Source: Thinopyrum elongatum (Eukaryota; Streptophyta; Magnoliopsida; Poales; Poaceae). From it: DNA of 64,000 nt. Positions 22,143-33,285 of the stretch are shown here, in pieces. The stretch lies in NCBI GenBank assembly GCA_011799875.1, contig CM022298.1, forward strand, positions 52,086,434 through 52,150,433, written 5' to 3'. The notes beneath the pieces are model-generated. The model saw nothing but the letters and a program-made list of their open reading frames with translations. It was not told where the DNA came from and made no database searches. Each line of letters begins with the position of its first letter. Position 1 is the first letter of the stretch. The position numbers were made by a program, and so were the translations under genes.

Positions 22143-23041
22143 TGATACGTCTCAGTCGTATCTATAATTTTTGATTATTCCATGCCAATATTCTATAACT
22201 TTTACATACTTTTGGCAACGTTTTATTCTATTTTTGGGACTAACATATTGATCCAGTGCCCAGTGCCAGTTCATGTTTGTTGCATGTTTTTTGTTTTGCA
22301 GAAAATCCATATCAAACAGAGTCCAAACGCGATAAAAACTTACGAAGATTTTTTTGGAATATATGTGATTTTTGGGAAAAAGAATCAACGCGAGACGATG
22401 CCCGAGGGGGGCACAAGGATAGAGGGCGCGCCCAGGGGGGTAGGGCGCGCCCTGGACCCTTGTGGCCACCCTGTAAGGCGGTTGGTGCCCTTCTTCAGCC
22501 GCAGGAAATCTAATATCTGGATAAAAATCTTGTTAAAATTTCAGCCCAATCGGAGTTATGGATCTCCGGGAATATAAGAAACGGTGAAAGGCCAGAATCT
22601 GGGAGCGCAGAAACAGAAGGAAACAGAGAGAGAGGTCCAATCTCGGAGAGCCTCCCGCCCCTCCGCCGCCATAAAGGCCATGGACCAGAGGGGAAACCCT
22701 TCTCCCATCTAGGGGGAAGGTCACGGAAGAAGAAGAAGGAGGGGGGCTCTCTCCCCCTCTCTCCCGGTGGCGCCGGAACGCCGCCGGGGCCATCATCGTG
22801 ATGGCGATCTACACCAACAACTTCGCCGCCGTCATCACCAACTCTCTCCCCCTCTATGCAGTGGTGTAGCACCTATTCTCCCCGTTGTAATCTCTACTTA
22901 AACATGGTGCTCAACGCTATATATTATTTCCCAATGATGTATGGCTATCCTATGATGTTTGAGTAGATCCGTTTTGTCCTATGGGTTGATTGATGATCAT
23001 GATTGGTTTGAGTTGCATGTTTTATTATTGGTGCTATCCTA

Positions 23042-25250
23042 TGTAGGGTAACGCAGCAGAAAACAAAGATTTTCCGACCTACGCACCAGCCCAGGACCAC
23101 TATGGAGACTGCATACAAGGTTTGATCATTTTCGTTACCGACTCGTAGCGCAGCGAAAGTAGAGTCGATGACGATCGTTGGTGCAGATCCCCGCAGCTAG
23201 GATTTACAACCTCCCAACCGCGAGGATGTATACCCTCATCTTCCCTTCGGACAGCCCTCCGGGAGGCGGTCGAACAGTCCCCCGGACGGTGTCGCGGACA
23301 GCCCTTCGGGAGGACCTTCGAAACTCAAGCGGTCACTCGGACAGCCCTTCGGGAGGACTCACAGAACTCGGACCGTCACTTGGACAGCCCTTCGGGAGGC
23401 ACTCTCGAACAGCCCCTCGGGCACTAAGATCGAAACTACGACCTCTCTACGGGGTTGCACACATACGGTGTCACCTATCCGGCAGGGCTTCGCCGTCCAG
23501 AACTAGTTCCCACCGGAACTCAGACAGCCTTTCGGCACTACGAAACTATTTCGTGGGAGGGAGAGAGAATGCCAGATCATGCATGGCTTGTGTGAGAGAG
23601 TTTGAGTGAGGATGGAGAGCTCCTCTCCACCTCCTTTTATAGGGGAAGGAGGGGGTGGGGTGGCTGAAAATTTCAGCCACAAAACATGTGGGCCCCCCCC
23701 ACAAAACAAGCTCCCACCAAAGGTGGGGAGTTGTCTCATGGGGGCCCCCCCTTTTGCCCCATGGCGCCCCCATGAGGGGCTGCCACCTCCTCCCAACATA
23801 TCCCATAATATGTGGGGGCTGCCCACCACCATGGGGGGCCCCCCCAACACCTTGTCCACCAACAAGGGGGCTGCCCCCTAGGGGGGCCCCCCCAAAAACA
23901 GCCCCCACGAAACGTGGGATCTTGCCCCCCCTCGCTGGGACAAGATGTTTTCCCGCGTGTAATTTCCAGAAAAATTCCCGAAGGTCCCAGAACATTTCCG
24001 GCACCCTCTAAAATTATCCAGACGCGCTCCGGAACATTTCCAGTATGGTGGTTTAATTTAAAACCATCTTCGTTTACCCGGTAAACAATTCCGGCAGCTC
24101 TGAAAACTTTTTTCGGTTTTTTCTCCAGAAAAATTCCAGAAATTACCAGACCAATCTGGCAACCTCCAAAACATTCCCGGTGCTTGCCGAAACCTTTTTG
24201 GATCAATGGTTTTATCCGAAACAACTTTTCGGTTTTACCAAAACTTTTTCGGTGTTCTCTCTCTCGGAACTCTTCCGTTGTCTCCGAAACATTTTCGGCG
24301 ACATTCTCTCAGACTCCCTGTCTAGTGTTCAACAGATAGATGACCCTTAAGCGTGTGACCCTATAGGTTCGGTGAAGTATAGACATGACCGGAACTCTTT
24401 CTGATCAATGATCAACATCGGAGCCGTGGACACCCATATTGACCCCTATACCCACACGAATAAATATTCGAGTGAACCTCCAGTTGCCGTGTGCTATTCC
24501 TGTTGCTTCACGATATGTTACAAATACCCGAGGTGAGACATGTTGGCATTCCCGTGGATCAACAACTTGTCCACTATGCTAGTTACCTTGTTACCGGTAT
24601 TGTTCTCTTTTCTCGTTACCGTGTTCCGGCATCCCCGTGATCAAATCACAAAGTGTCTGGCCAGACGATGATGGATACCGTAACACCGAGAGGGCCCAGA
24701 GATATCTCTCCATCGTCGAAGGAGCAAATCCCAATCTTGAGCTATCAAGTTACTTGACATACTTTCCCATGAACCCGTAAGCCGCCGTAATAGCCATCCA
24801 TTTACGGATGACGTTTAACAAACCCCAAAGTTCATGAATCAAGCATGAAGAAACTCGATACTCTCATGGTCTGAGGAATCATGCAAACGTTAACTATCTC
24901 TGTGTTATTAACCATTAACTCATGACGAATGTATCTCATAGCATAACATCAATTCGGGTCGATTCAACACAAATGTTCTTCTAACATTGTGCCCTCAAAA
25001 TTGCTGGCATAGACATGCCCATGATCAGGAAAACAGAACCATCATGCAACACTTGAGCCAGTCATAGAGGCTTGACTAGGAATACATTTTACCGTTTATT
25101 ATTCCACACGTGCATATGAGTCTTCCTCCGAGCCTCGTGGTTATTGCAGACTCGAGAACCATAGCAGTTATAGCATGGAACATAAACATAATAATGAGCA
25201 TGGAGATAAATAATAACATTTATTATTGCCTCTAGGGCATATCTCCTACA
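23042..25250 (-). repeat. Copia solo LTR with 5-bp target duplication
   Basis: On the minus strand it starts TGTAGGAGATATGCCCTAGA (25250) and ends GTTACCCTACA (23042). TCCTA is duplicated at 23037-23041 and 25251-25255, and the uninterrupted site survives in the partner LTR near 17046. No PBS, PPT or internal sequence is attached. It was formed by insertion of a full Copia and then LTR-LTR recombination. It is closely similar to the 3' LTR of Copia-2 (56917-59169). A TATA box (TATAAAAG on the minus strand) lies at 23634-23641. It contains no gene; the frames at 23500-24220 are composition artefacts. Confidence 0.95.
23235..23430 (-). repeat. GGACAGCCC..GGG hairpin-motif array in the solo LTR
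   Basis: GGACAGCCCTTCGGGAGG and near copies recur five or six times at 25-60 bp spacing. The strand sense for the element reads CCTCCCGAAGGGCTGTCC. Each copy can fold as a short CCC-GAA-GGG hairpin. The array lies downstream of the LTR TATA box, inside the expected transcript. Confidence 0.8.
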
Positions 25251-25882
25251 TCCTATGGTGCTCTCCATGTCACGCAAGCATGAGGGCCCACTGTAGGGTT
25301 TACAATATGTTCATGGTTTGCTTATTGGCTGCGTTGCGTGAGTGATAGAAACACAAACACGGATAAGTGGGTTATGGCGTATTGGAATAAAGAGGACTTG
25401 ATTCTTTAATGCTATGGTTGGGTTTTACCTTAATGATCTTTAGTAGTTGCGGATGCTTGCTAGAGTTCCAATCATAAGTGCATATGATCCAAGAAGAGAA
25501 AGTATGTTAGCTTATGCCTCTCCCTCATATAAAATTGCAAGAATGATTACCGGTCTAGTTATCGATTGCCTAGGGACAAATAACTTTCTCGTGACAAAAA
25601 GCTCTCTACTAAAATTAACTTAGTTGTTTCTTTACCTAAACAGCCCCCAGATTTTATTTACGTGCTCTTTATTATCTTGCAAACCTATCCTACAACACCT
25701 ACAAAGTACTTCTAGTTTCATACTTGTTCTAGGTAAAGCGAACGTTAAGTGCGCTTAGAGTTGTATCGGTGGTCGATAGAACTTGAAGGGAATACAAATC
25801 CTACCTTTGGCTCCTCGTTGGTTTCGACACACTTATTTATCAAGAAAGGCTATAACTGATCTCCTATACTTGTGGGTTATTA

Positions 25883-26393
25883 GTGATGAAGAAGGAGGTG
25901 GTGGTGGTGAGGTAGTCGCGATCTTATCCTCAGGTTTCCATGGCAAGGGCTCACCATCATAAGAGGAGGAGTGAGTCTCGCGGGTCCTGCAACTGGCAGC
26001 CAAACTCATACCTTTAAACCTTGCCTCATATTCAAAGACTTGGTTTTGGAGATCGTAGATCTGGCTTTGGAGAAAGTTGATTTGCTCGTTGAAAGTGAAG
26101 ACGATGTCCTTCATGGCCTTGCCATCCACGTTGAGATCACGGGTGTAGTCCGCGATCATGAGGTGATTGGCATTGAGTCCACGTTCCACCATCCCCTTGC
26201 ACTTGAAGACCTCCTGCTCCATAGCTTCAAGCCTGGCCTCCACGGTTCCCGTCCCTTTGGGACCTTGCACATCGCGGATGTGTAGCACCCCCTCACGCAT
26301 CTTGATAGCTTGAGGGTGCTGCATCACCTCCCGCAAATATGGGTTGATGGCGTTCTCGAAGAACTTGTCCTTGGAGGAGCTCGAAGTGGCCAT
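25883..26393 (-). CDS. Coiled-coil ORF of Gypsy-3 fragment, unknown function
   Basis: An open frame from MATSSSSKDKFF, about 170 codons of its own before reading into the Gypsy-2 LTR (the last ~17 residues to 25833 are a fusion artefact). The middle is heptad-like (VEARLEAMEQEVFKC, NFLQSQIYDLQNQVFEYEARF) and suggests a coiled coil. The tail is Pro/Ser-rich. No enzyme motif and no membrane segment. The ATG follows a TATA-like box by about 90 bp. It could be a gag-like or accessory product. The natural C-terminus is missing. Confidence 0.55.
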
Positions 26394-26834
26394 GGTGAAT
26401 TAGATCTGTCAGGAAAACAGGGAGAAAAGAAGAATATAAGATTTCTCCGTGGTACGGTTGTCAATAGCTTCGGTGGGTATATAAAGATTTTTTATCTTGG
26501 GAAACAAGCAAACGGAAGAAAAACGGTGTCCGGAAGGTACCCAAGGTCGGCACAACCCACCTGGGCGTGCCTGGCAGTTATTTGCTCCAATAATTCTTAT
26601 ATATTCCATAAAAAAATCTCCGTGAAGTTTCAGCTCATTTGGAGTTGTGTAGAATAAGTAGCCTGACGTAGCTTTTTCAGGTCCCGAATTCCAGCTGCTG
26701 GTTTCTCCCTCCTTGTGTGAACCTTGCATATTATGAGAGAATAGGCATTAGAATTACTCCAAAAAGCATTATTATGCATAAAAACAATATAAATAACAGT
26801 AGGAAAACATGATGCAAAATGGACGTATCACTCA
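25883..26834 (-). mobile_element. Gypsy-3 fragment: LTR start and ORF
   Basis: Minus strand. It starts at 26834 with TGATACGTCCATTTTGC, a Gypsy-type LTR terminus, exactly where CACTA C sequence stops. About 26570-26755 resembles the Gypsy-1 LTR, after which the sequences diverge. A TATA-like box (TTTATATACCC, about 26481-26491) precedes an ATG at 26393. The left end runs into the Gypsy-2 LTR at 25882. It may be a relative of Gypsy-1 with an ORF in or just after the LTR, or a rearranged piece. Confidence 0.55.
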
Positions 26835-26899
26835 TCAACTACACTTATTAACATCTAGTAAGCAAAATAGAATTTGTAGTACAAGACAGTAACACTCAC

Positions 26900-29810
26900 C
26901 TGAAGTTGTAAGGAAGTACTATTTCTGGTTGGGTATTTAGTTGCTTCAAAAACTCTAGCAAGCTACTCTCTGTGTCTTTTTTCCTGATTAGCCACACACC
27001 TTCATTACTGGTATTTTGGTCAATGAACCCAATGCCATAGCATCCATCTCTTTTCATTTCGTAAATCTTCATTCTGCATAATACCACAGAAAAGAATATA
27101 CTGAGGATAATTACAGGCAATGAACAAGCACAGCTAGAGAGTTAAATTATAGAAAGAAATTACTTACAGACAATAGCAACTCACAAGAGATTTTTCGAGT
27201 GCGTCTTGATTGAATAACTGAAACATTTCTTGAAACTCAACCCACAAATCTTTTTCATGGAAGTAATGCTCTGCCTTGACTTTCACCATGAGGGCCTCCC
27301 GCCCGTTCTTTATTTCTCTCAGGTACCAGTCATGGAATCTGCGCATTTTTGTTGATAGAAGCGAGACCTCCTCAGGCCTGACCAGAGGTTGGCCGGGGAC
27401 ATATTTCCATGCTAGTTCCTCCTCTTCAAACCGGGGAGAACCTCGATGCCTAGGAGTTATTCAACAGTGACACCGGCCTCTTTAGCCATCTGTCTATGAG
27501 CATCGGTTATTTCCGGCTTATCGGCGGTACTCACATGTGATTGTACAATGAGCGGGGGGATCGATTGCACTGCCTCTTCTCCCAGCTGGGGAACAGATTT
27601 CCCGCTTTTATTACTACCTGTTTGGCTCGAGCTCAACTCCTTATCTTTGTGTGCATGATATGACTTCTTAATAGAGCGCTCATAGTCTGAGTCTGTTCTC
27701 TTCACAGCCGGTTGAGCCATATCCACAAAGTGTTGTATGACTTCCTCACGTATTTTCTCCTTCGGTGGAGGGGGCGGTCTCTTTGCAAAAAAGGCCTTCA
27801 CTTTGGCATCCACTATGGCCTTGTTTTTCTCGTCACTCCTGTCGTAAGCCAACTTCTTTTTGGCAGGAGGAGAGGCTTTCTTGCTTGGTGCTCTCTTTCG
27901 CTTTGGAGAAGGCTGACGCGCCCGAGATCGAAATGGCGGACTCGCGCTGATGGGCTCCATCTTGGGGTTGGGTGGGGTGGAGTCGGCTGATGCGGTGGCG
28001 GACTAGCGTCGCGCTCCGTCTCGGGCAAGGTTGGAGTCGGCTGACGTGGTGACAGACTTGGAGGAGGAGTCGGCTGACGCGGCGGACTTGGAGGAGGAGT
28101 CGGTGGTCTTAGAAAGACGATGCAATCCTTTCTCCATAGAATGATACCAAGTCTGGCTTCTCCCAGTGTGCACTCCTCTTGACCTCCAGGAATGTCAAGC
28201 TCTAGTGTGTCATATCCCGACATCACTTCATCCACCCCGACACGAGCATAGCCAGCTGGAATCGGATTGCCATGGAAGGTTGCTTCAGGGGGATTTGGTA
28301 AAGCATAGTCAATCGCCACCTTCATAGATATGTTCTTCAGTTTCATGTGTAGCTCACAAGGTGTCGAATGTTCGATATCATCCACAGGGTATCTAGATAG
28401 CAGTGCATCATCGGCCGGGACCCCCGTGGAACCCACGCAACTTTTCGGCCTAGATGGGATGGTGCTATCCAATGTTGGATCTGCTTGCTGCTTTCGCTGC
28501 CTTTCCTGGCTAAGTGTGTCGATCTGCTCCTGCTGCCGCTTGAAAGCGCGCTCCAACTCCGCGTGCTTTGATTTTACCTGTTCAAGGCGGTCTGCTTCCT
28601 GCTTCCTCTACTCCTCCTCCAGCTTCTTCTGCTCCTCCTCCTACTTCTTATTTCTCGCACGGCTTCTGTAAGTGGGGTTCCACTCCGCAAACCCCTCAAC
28701 CCACGGAACAACGCCTTTGCCTCGTGTTCGTCCCGGGTCTTCAGGATTCTTCAGGGCGCGCGTAAGCTCGTCGTTCTCTCTCTCGGGCTTGAACGCCCCC
28801 GTTGGAGCCTCTTCTATTGCAACAAGTAAAGCGTCTGACGCTTCTTTAAGACTTGCCCACTCCATAACCTGCCCTGTCTTTGGGTCCAACTTTCCACCAT
28901 GCACATAAAACCAAGTCATGCACTTGTCGGGCCAACTCAATGTAACTGCAGTGACCCCTGCAGCAATCATCTGTTCCTTAGATTGATCCCACTTAGGTCG
29001 GCCGACCTGGTAGCCACCTGGCCCCAGAACATGGTGGTGCTTTTTTCGCAGCATTAATCTTGTTTTTCCTCGACCGTTCCTTAGCTACTTTCGATTCCTT
29101 GAACTTCACAAAAGAGTCCCAGTGATCTTTTGCCTTCTCCAGTACTCCAGTGCATTCTGGAGTCTTTCTTGCTTCTTCGTATTGTTTCCATATTCTTTTC
29201 TTGTGGTTGCAGAATTGTGCGGCCATCTTCTTAAGAGCAATCTTCTTAACTTTCTCCCATTCTGCATCTGTCAAATGCTCTGGTAGGGTGAAATGTGACA
29301 TGAGCGATTCCCAAAGCAGATCTTTTGCTCTTTCGAAGACAAAACTAACTCCTCGATCTCCCTTTGGCTTATTCCATTCTTGAACGGAGATCGGGATTTG
29401 GTCCCTGACAATAACTCCGCACTGACGCTTAAATCTGTCCGCGTTCTTTTTAGGAGCAAGCGGTTCGCCAGATGGTTTGATCGAATCGAAGTTGTACTTT
29501 ATGCCAGGCTACAACCTTTTGGCCGGGCCTCGTACTGCCCTGCTTGTAGTAGATTTGCTCGATCCGGAAGGCTGAAAAAGAAGGATTCGTTAATATATAT
29601 ATATATATCACCGTTCTTTGTTAATTGAAGATCATTTCCTTCGCCATCATCGTTTGTGTGGCCTTCGTCTCTTCGTTCATCTTCCTCAAATATTCCCTCA
29701 CCGGAATTGTTCAGATATTGTGAGCCATCATCTTCAGGTTCATTCTCTGGGCTCAGGGAGCATATGATGTCGAACATGATATCATCTCCGTCTCTGCCGG
29801 TATCGTCCAT
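26900..29810 (-). pseudogene. CACTA C second gene: PF03004-like region, protease exons lost
   Basis: Exon 1 begins MDDTGRDGDDIMFDI at 29810. The main exon runs from about 29573 to 27169 with HFTLPEHLTDAEWEKVKK, LGPGGYQVGRP, WVEGFAEWNPTYRSRARNKK, a Gln-rich coiled segment (EQIDTLSQERQ), a Pro-rich linker and the conserved MVKVKAEHYFHEKDLW before the CYCL splice. The next exon, 27073-26900, holds MKIYEMKRDGCYGIGFID. The exons with the catalytic His, Asp and Cys are beyond the break at 26835. Lesions include TAG codons near 29510 and 28645 and a frameshift in the Pro-rich part near 27960-28000. Many tracts are intact where B is broken. Confidence 0.75.
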
Positions 29811-29879
29811 AGCTTAACTATAATCCAGAAGAAAGTTCCATATGCAAAAACTAAATCATATAGTAAATAATATGCATCT

Positions 29880-30050
29880 CGAATAATATCACTAATACAT
29901 CTCGAATAATCCAGATAATATGCATCATCGAATATTATCTCAAATACATCTCGAATACATATCGAGTATTATCACTAATACATCTCGAATATTATCATAT
30001 AACATCACTATAGCTAATACAGATCGAATATTATCAAATAATCTAGTTCA
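29880..30050. repeat. ATTCGA-rich minisatellite of CACTA C
   Basis: Diverged repeats of ACATCTCGAATA and ATCGAATATTATC lie between the 145-aa ORF and the PF03004/C48 gene, the same place as the array at 5795-5930 in element B. Confidence 0.65.
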
Positions 30051-30439
30051 CTCGCGGTTCCTGAGGCACGGGCGGTGGACACCCAAAGAGAAGGAACCAT
30101 CACAGGATCATAGCTTGGGTGAGATCCCTGAAGAACCTGCCAGGTATTGGAGAACCTGACGTCCAACACAACCATGTAGCGATGAACATGTTCGTCCTCC
30201 TCCCTGACACGGCGACGTACCACCTCCTCGGGGCATGGGTGCCTCCGCACCGATAGTGGCCCACGCGACCACCACCAAAGAAGCTCTGGGTCGACTACGG
30301 GAGCCCGATTGCTCACCAAGTTGCGCACCCCAGAAGGTAGCACCTCCCAGTGCCAGCCCGGCGGAGGCAAGTCCCGGACATGGCGCCTCTCAAGCAGGTT
30401 GTCGCCGCCGAGTCGACGACGAGGATGCGGGCCGGGCAT
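30014..30439 (-). CDS. 145-aa CACTA-associated protein, copy in element C
   Basis: An intact frame aligned to the element B copy: MPGPHPRRR at the start, PPGWHWEVLPSG, RGPLSVRR, VVRRRVREEDEHV, DVRFSNTWQVL, SHPSYDPVMVPSLW and the final IFDLY. Six further codons with Met lie upstream (30457), but the B start aligns with 30439. Differences from B fall mostly in the N-terminal 50 residues. No known domain, signal or membrane segment. It shares the upstream position and strand with the second large gene. Confidence 0.6.
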   Translation of the reverse strand: MPGPHPRRRLGGDNLLERRHVRDLPPPGWHWEVLPSGVRNLVSNRAPVVDPELLWWWSRGPLSVRRHPCPEEVVRRRVREEDEHVHRYMVVLDVRFSNTWQVLQGSHPSYDPVMVPSLWVSTARASGTASELDYLIIFDLY

Positions 30440-30457
30440 CATCGACATCGAGAACAA

Positions 30458-31289
30458 ATTCTTATGAAAACAAATTCCGATGCAATAATTATCATTTTAT
30501 TATGCTACTCATATTTAATAAACTTTTACAACTATATAGTAGCTAGATGGGCAAATTTGAACAATATTTTATAGGATTGATCCACAATACCATTAACATC
30601 CACACTTGAACAAAATTAACATTCACAATACCATTAACACCCACAATACAAAATATTGACCAAGTTTTCATACATCAAAATGAACTCTAAATAAACTCTA
30701 AAGACAAAATATTGACCAAGCTAGTTTTCATACATCACAATGAACATCAAAATGAACTCTAAATAAACTCAAAATTGTTAACTTGCCATCTGATCAATAC
30801 TAAATAAAGTCTAGAAATTGCCCCAACTATAAACTATTTTAGTAACATTTTTGTCATCAAGTATATATCAACTATAGGAATGTTTTCTGCACCAACTATC
30901 ACAATGAACATCAAATTGTTTTGCCATGGAGTCTAACAAAACATCTAAGCGCAATTTCTAAAAAAAATCTAAGCACAGCGGCGGCGGCGGCAAGAAGAGG
31001 AGCAATGGGAGCAGGGGAAGGGGGATCGGAGCTCACTGGGGGTGGCGAGAGATGGAGCTAGATGGTCGGTGATGAGGGGAGCGGGGGACGGCGTCGGGGC
31101 GGAGCTCGACGGGGGCCGCGATGGGGCGAAGCTCGACAGGGGGCGGCGGCGAGGGGAGCGGGGGACGGCGTCGTGGCGGAGGTAGCGGGCTCGGAGGCGA
31201 CGGTGAGGTCTGGCAGCCTGGCGGCGTCGAGGTCTTCGGCACCGTCGGGGGAAACTGCAGGTGAGTTTGGAAATTTTGTTAAGTGCTCT
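30458..31289 (-). other. Leader of the second transcription unit of CACTA C
   Basis: 30480-30960 is AT-rich, with repeated CATCAAAATGAACTCTAAA-type phrases and no ORF. 30970-31260 is GC- and CpG-rich, as in element B at the same place. Open frames in the GC-rich part are not conserved with B and are rejected. Confidence 0.5.
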
Positions 31290-31795
31290 TTATATACAAA
31301 ACCCTTTAGTCTCAGTTGGTGGCTCCCGGGACTAAAGGCCCCCCTTTAGTCCCGGTGCAAGCCATCAACTGGGACTAAAGGTGAATTTCACCAGGCCTTT
31401 AGTCCCGGTTGGTGCGTCGCTCCGGGACTAAAGGGGGGCCTTTAGTCCCGGTTGGTGGCACCAACTAGGACTAAAGGTCTATTCCTGGCACAGTCGCGGT
31501 GCGGTGGATGTTTAGTCCCACCTCGCTAAGCGAAGGGAGCCCAGACCTGTTTATAAGACCCGTCGCGGCAGCAACCTCGAGCTCCTCTCTAAAGCAGGCC
31601 TATGGGCCTAACGAACCTCTCTTGCCCTGTGGGGCCCACTTGCCCCGTGGGCCTGCATCCTGGCCCAACTAGTAGTTGGGTTTCTAGTCGTATGCAGGCC
31701 GTGGTGGCCTAGTAGGCGGGCATTTTTTGTTCATTTTTTTATTTGTAGTCCCGGTTTGTGGTGGCAACCGGGACTAAAGGTCTTTTTCCAGTTTT
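31290..31795 (-). repeat. Interior subterminal-type repeat block of CACTA C
   Basis: Inverted copies of CTTTAGTCCCGGTTGGTGG lie at 31302-31480, and one more pair (TAGTCCCGGTTTGTGG) at 31746-31780. They flank the conserved GC segment containing GTTTCTAGTCGTATGC and GCCTAGTAGGCGGGC. This is the reverse complement of the blocks in B and D, so its orientation relative to the genes is the same. Confidence 0.78.
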
Positions 31796-32142
31796 TTTTT
31801 GCTTTATTTATTTTCTTTTGTTTCTACTTGCAGCCAAATATTTAGAGTTTTTGAGTGAGTCTTTTTGCTATAGGTCACAAAAATTATAAACTTTCTGTTA
31901 GTGCCAGTAGTTTTCAAATTTGAATAGTTTAAATTAGAATTCTTTGAAATTTGTGTGGATCACTAGTTTGTGAATAACTATACTTTAAAAATAGATTTTT
32001 AAGTGATTCTTTTTCCTGCTATTTAATATTAGTGTGTTTTATCATTATATTCAATTTGGTAATTTTTAGTTTATTTTAAATGGGTGTTTTAATCAAAAAT
32101 AGATTTTGTTTAGCTCTTTTAGTTTATAGCTCAAAAAATTCA
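31796..32142. other. AT-rich spacer of CACTA C
   Basis: Non-coding, homologous to 3906-4205 of element B in reverse complement. No gene seen. Confidence 0.65.
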
Positions 32143-33285
32143 TTAAATGCATAAAAAATAGCGAATGAAGTCAAAAATGGTTGAAAATTGATGATGTGGC
32201 TTTGAATGGTGCATGTTCAACGGACAAAAATCTGGAGTTAAAATAAGTTTAAAAAATAAAATGCCTTTGTAACAGATGAGTTTTCGTGCAAAACCCTGAT
32301 ACTTCAAAAGAGATTGTCCAGTTTGTACACGAAGCGCATCCAGTTGTTGCCGTAACCCTCTCAAATTTTTAGCACAAGCGATGTGGGTGAAACGATGATA
32401 CCATGCCAAGTTTCAACCTTTTCAGAGTTCATTTGTAGTGCTTTTCAATTTCAGGGTCATTTAGCTCAAAAAATTCATTAAATGCATGAAACATAGCGAA
32501 TGAAGTCAGAAAGGGTTTAAAATTGATGACGTGGCTTTGAATGGTGCATATTGAACGCACAAAAAGTCTGCAGTTAAAATAAGTTTAAAAAATGAAATGC
32601 CTTTGTAACAAATGAGTTTTCTTCTGAAACCCTTATACTTCGAAAGAGATTGTCCATTTTGTACACGAAGTGCATCCAGTTTTTGTCGTAACCCTCTCAA
32701 CTTTTTAGCACATGCTATGTGGGTGAAATAATGATACCATGCCAAGTTTCAGCCATTTCGGAGTTCATTTGAAGTGCTTTTCAATTTCAGGGTCATTTAG
32801 CTCAAAAAATTCACTAAATGCATGAAAAATAGCGAATGAAGTCAGAAAGGGTTGAAAATTGATGATCTGACTTTGAATGGTGCATATTCAACACACAAAA
32901 AGTCTAGTGTTAAAATAAGTTTTAAAAAATGAAATACCTTTGTAACATATGAGCTGTCGTCCGAAACCTTTATACTTCGAAAGAGATTGTCCATTTTGTA
33001 CACGAAGTGCATCCACTTTTTGCCGTAACCCTCTCAACTTTTTAGTACATGCTATGTGGGTGAAGTGATGATACCATGCCAAGTTTCAGCCTTTTTAGAG
33101 TTCATTTGTAGTGCTTTTCAATTTCAGGGTCATTTAGCTAAAAAAAATCATTAAATGCATGAAAAAAAGCGAATGAAGTCGGAAAGGTTTGAAAATTGAT
33201 GACGTGGCTTTGAATGATGAATATTGAATGCAAAAAAAGTCTGGAGTTAAAATAAGTTTAAAAAAATAAAACATGCGCTGCAACA
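32143..33285 (-). repeat. 336-bp tandem array of CACTA C, about 3.4 units
   Basis: The CCAGTT(G/T)TTGCCGTAACC landmark recurs at about 32341, 32677 and 33014, spacings of 336 and 337 bp. The unit is the same as in B and has the same orientation relative to the genes. The repeated MAWYHHFTHIAC-like frames arise from the repeat and are not proteins. Confidence 0.9.

Larger units (their letters stand above)
16251..25882 (+). mobile_element. Gypsy-2 LTR retrotransposon, no recognisable pol
   Basis: A plus-strand element with a truncated 5' LTR (16251-17681), tRNA-Asp PBS, one long broken ORF, about 3 kb of non-coding DNA, a purine-rich PPT and a 3' LTR beginning TGATACGTCTC. No PR, RT, RNaseH or INT motif occurs in the 4.4-kb interior, so it would depend on enzymes made by another element. 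Its LTRs differ by roughly 6% by eye over the first 200 bp compared. The 3' LTR is split by the solo LTR at 23042-25250. Confidence 0.85.
22143..25882 (+). repeat. Gypsy-2 3' LTR, split by a solo LTR
   Basis: Two pieces, 22143-23041 and 25251-25882, together align with the 5' LTR. It starts TGATACGTCTCAG. It ends GGGTTATTA near 25882 where the 5' LTR has GGGTTATCA, so either the terminal CA has mutated or the last bases were lost at the junction with the next fragment. Confidence 0.87.

Noticed and set aside
23503..24224. Overlapping open frames of 90-160 codons on both strands
   Set aside because: They lie inside the Copia solo LTR, arise from C/G-run composition, and their Gly/Pro-rich translations match nothing.
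31970..31985. ATCACTAGTTTGTG as a CACTA terminus
   Set aside because: The inner sequence does not match any TIR here, there are no subterminal repeats next to it, and the match in B (about 4025-4035) is plain spacer.
32143..33082. Three similar frames starting MAWYHHFTHIAC
   Set aside because: They are the same phase of successive 336-bp repeat units; no stop-free frame spans units and there is no promoter.
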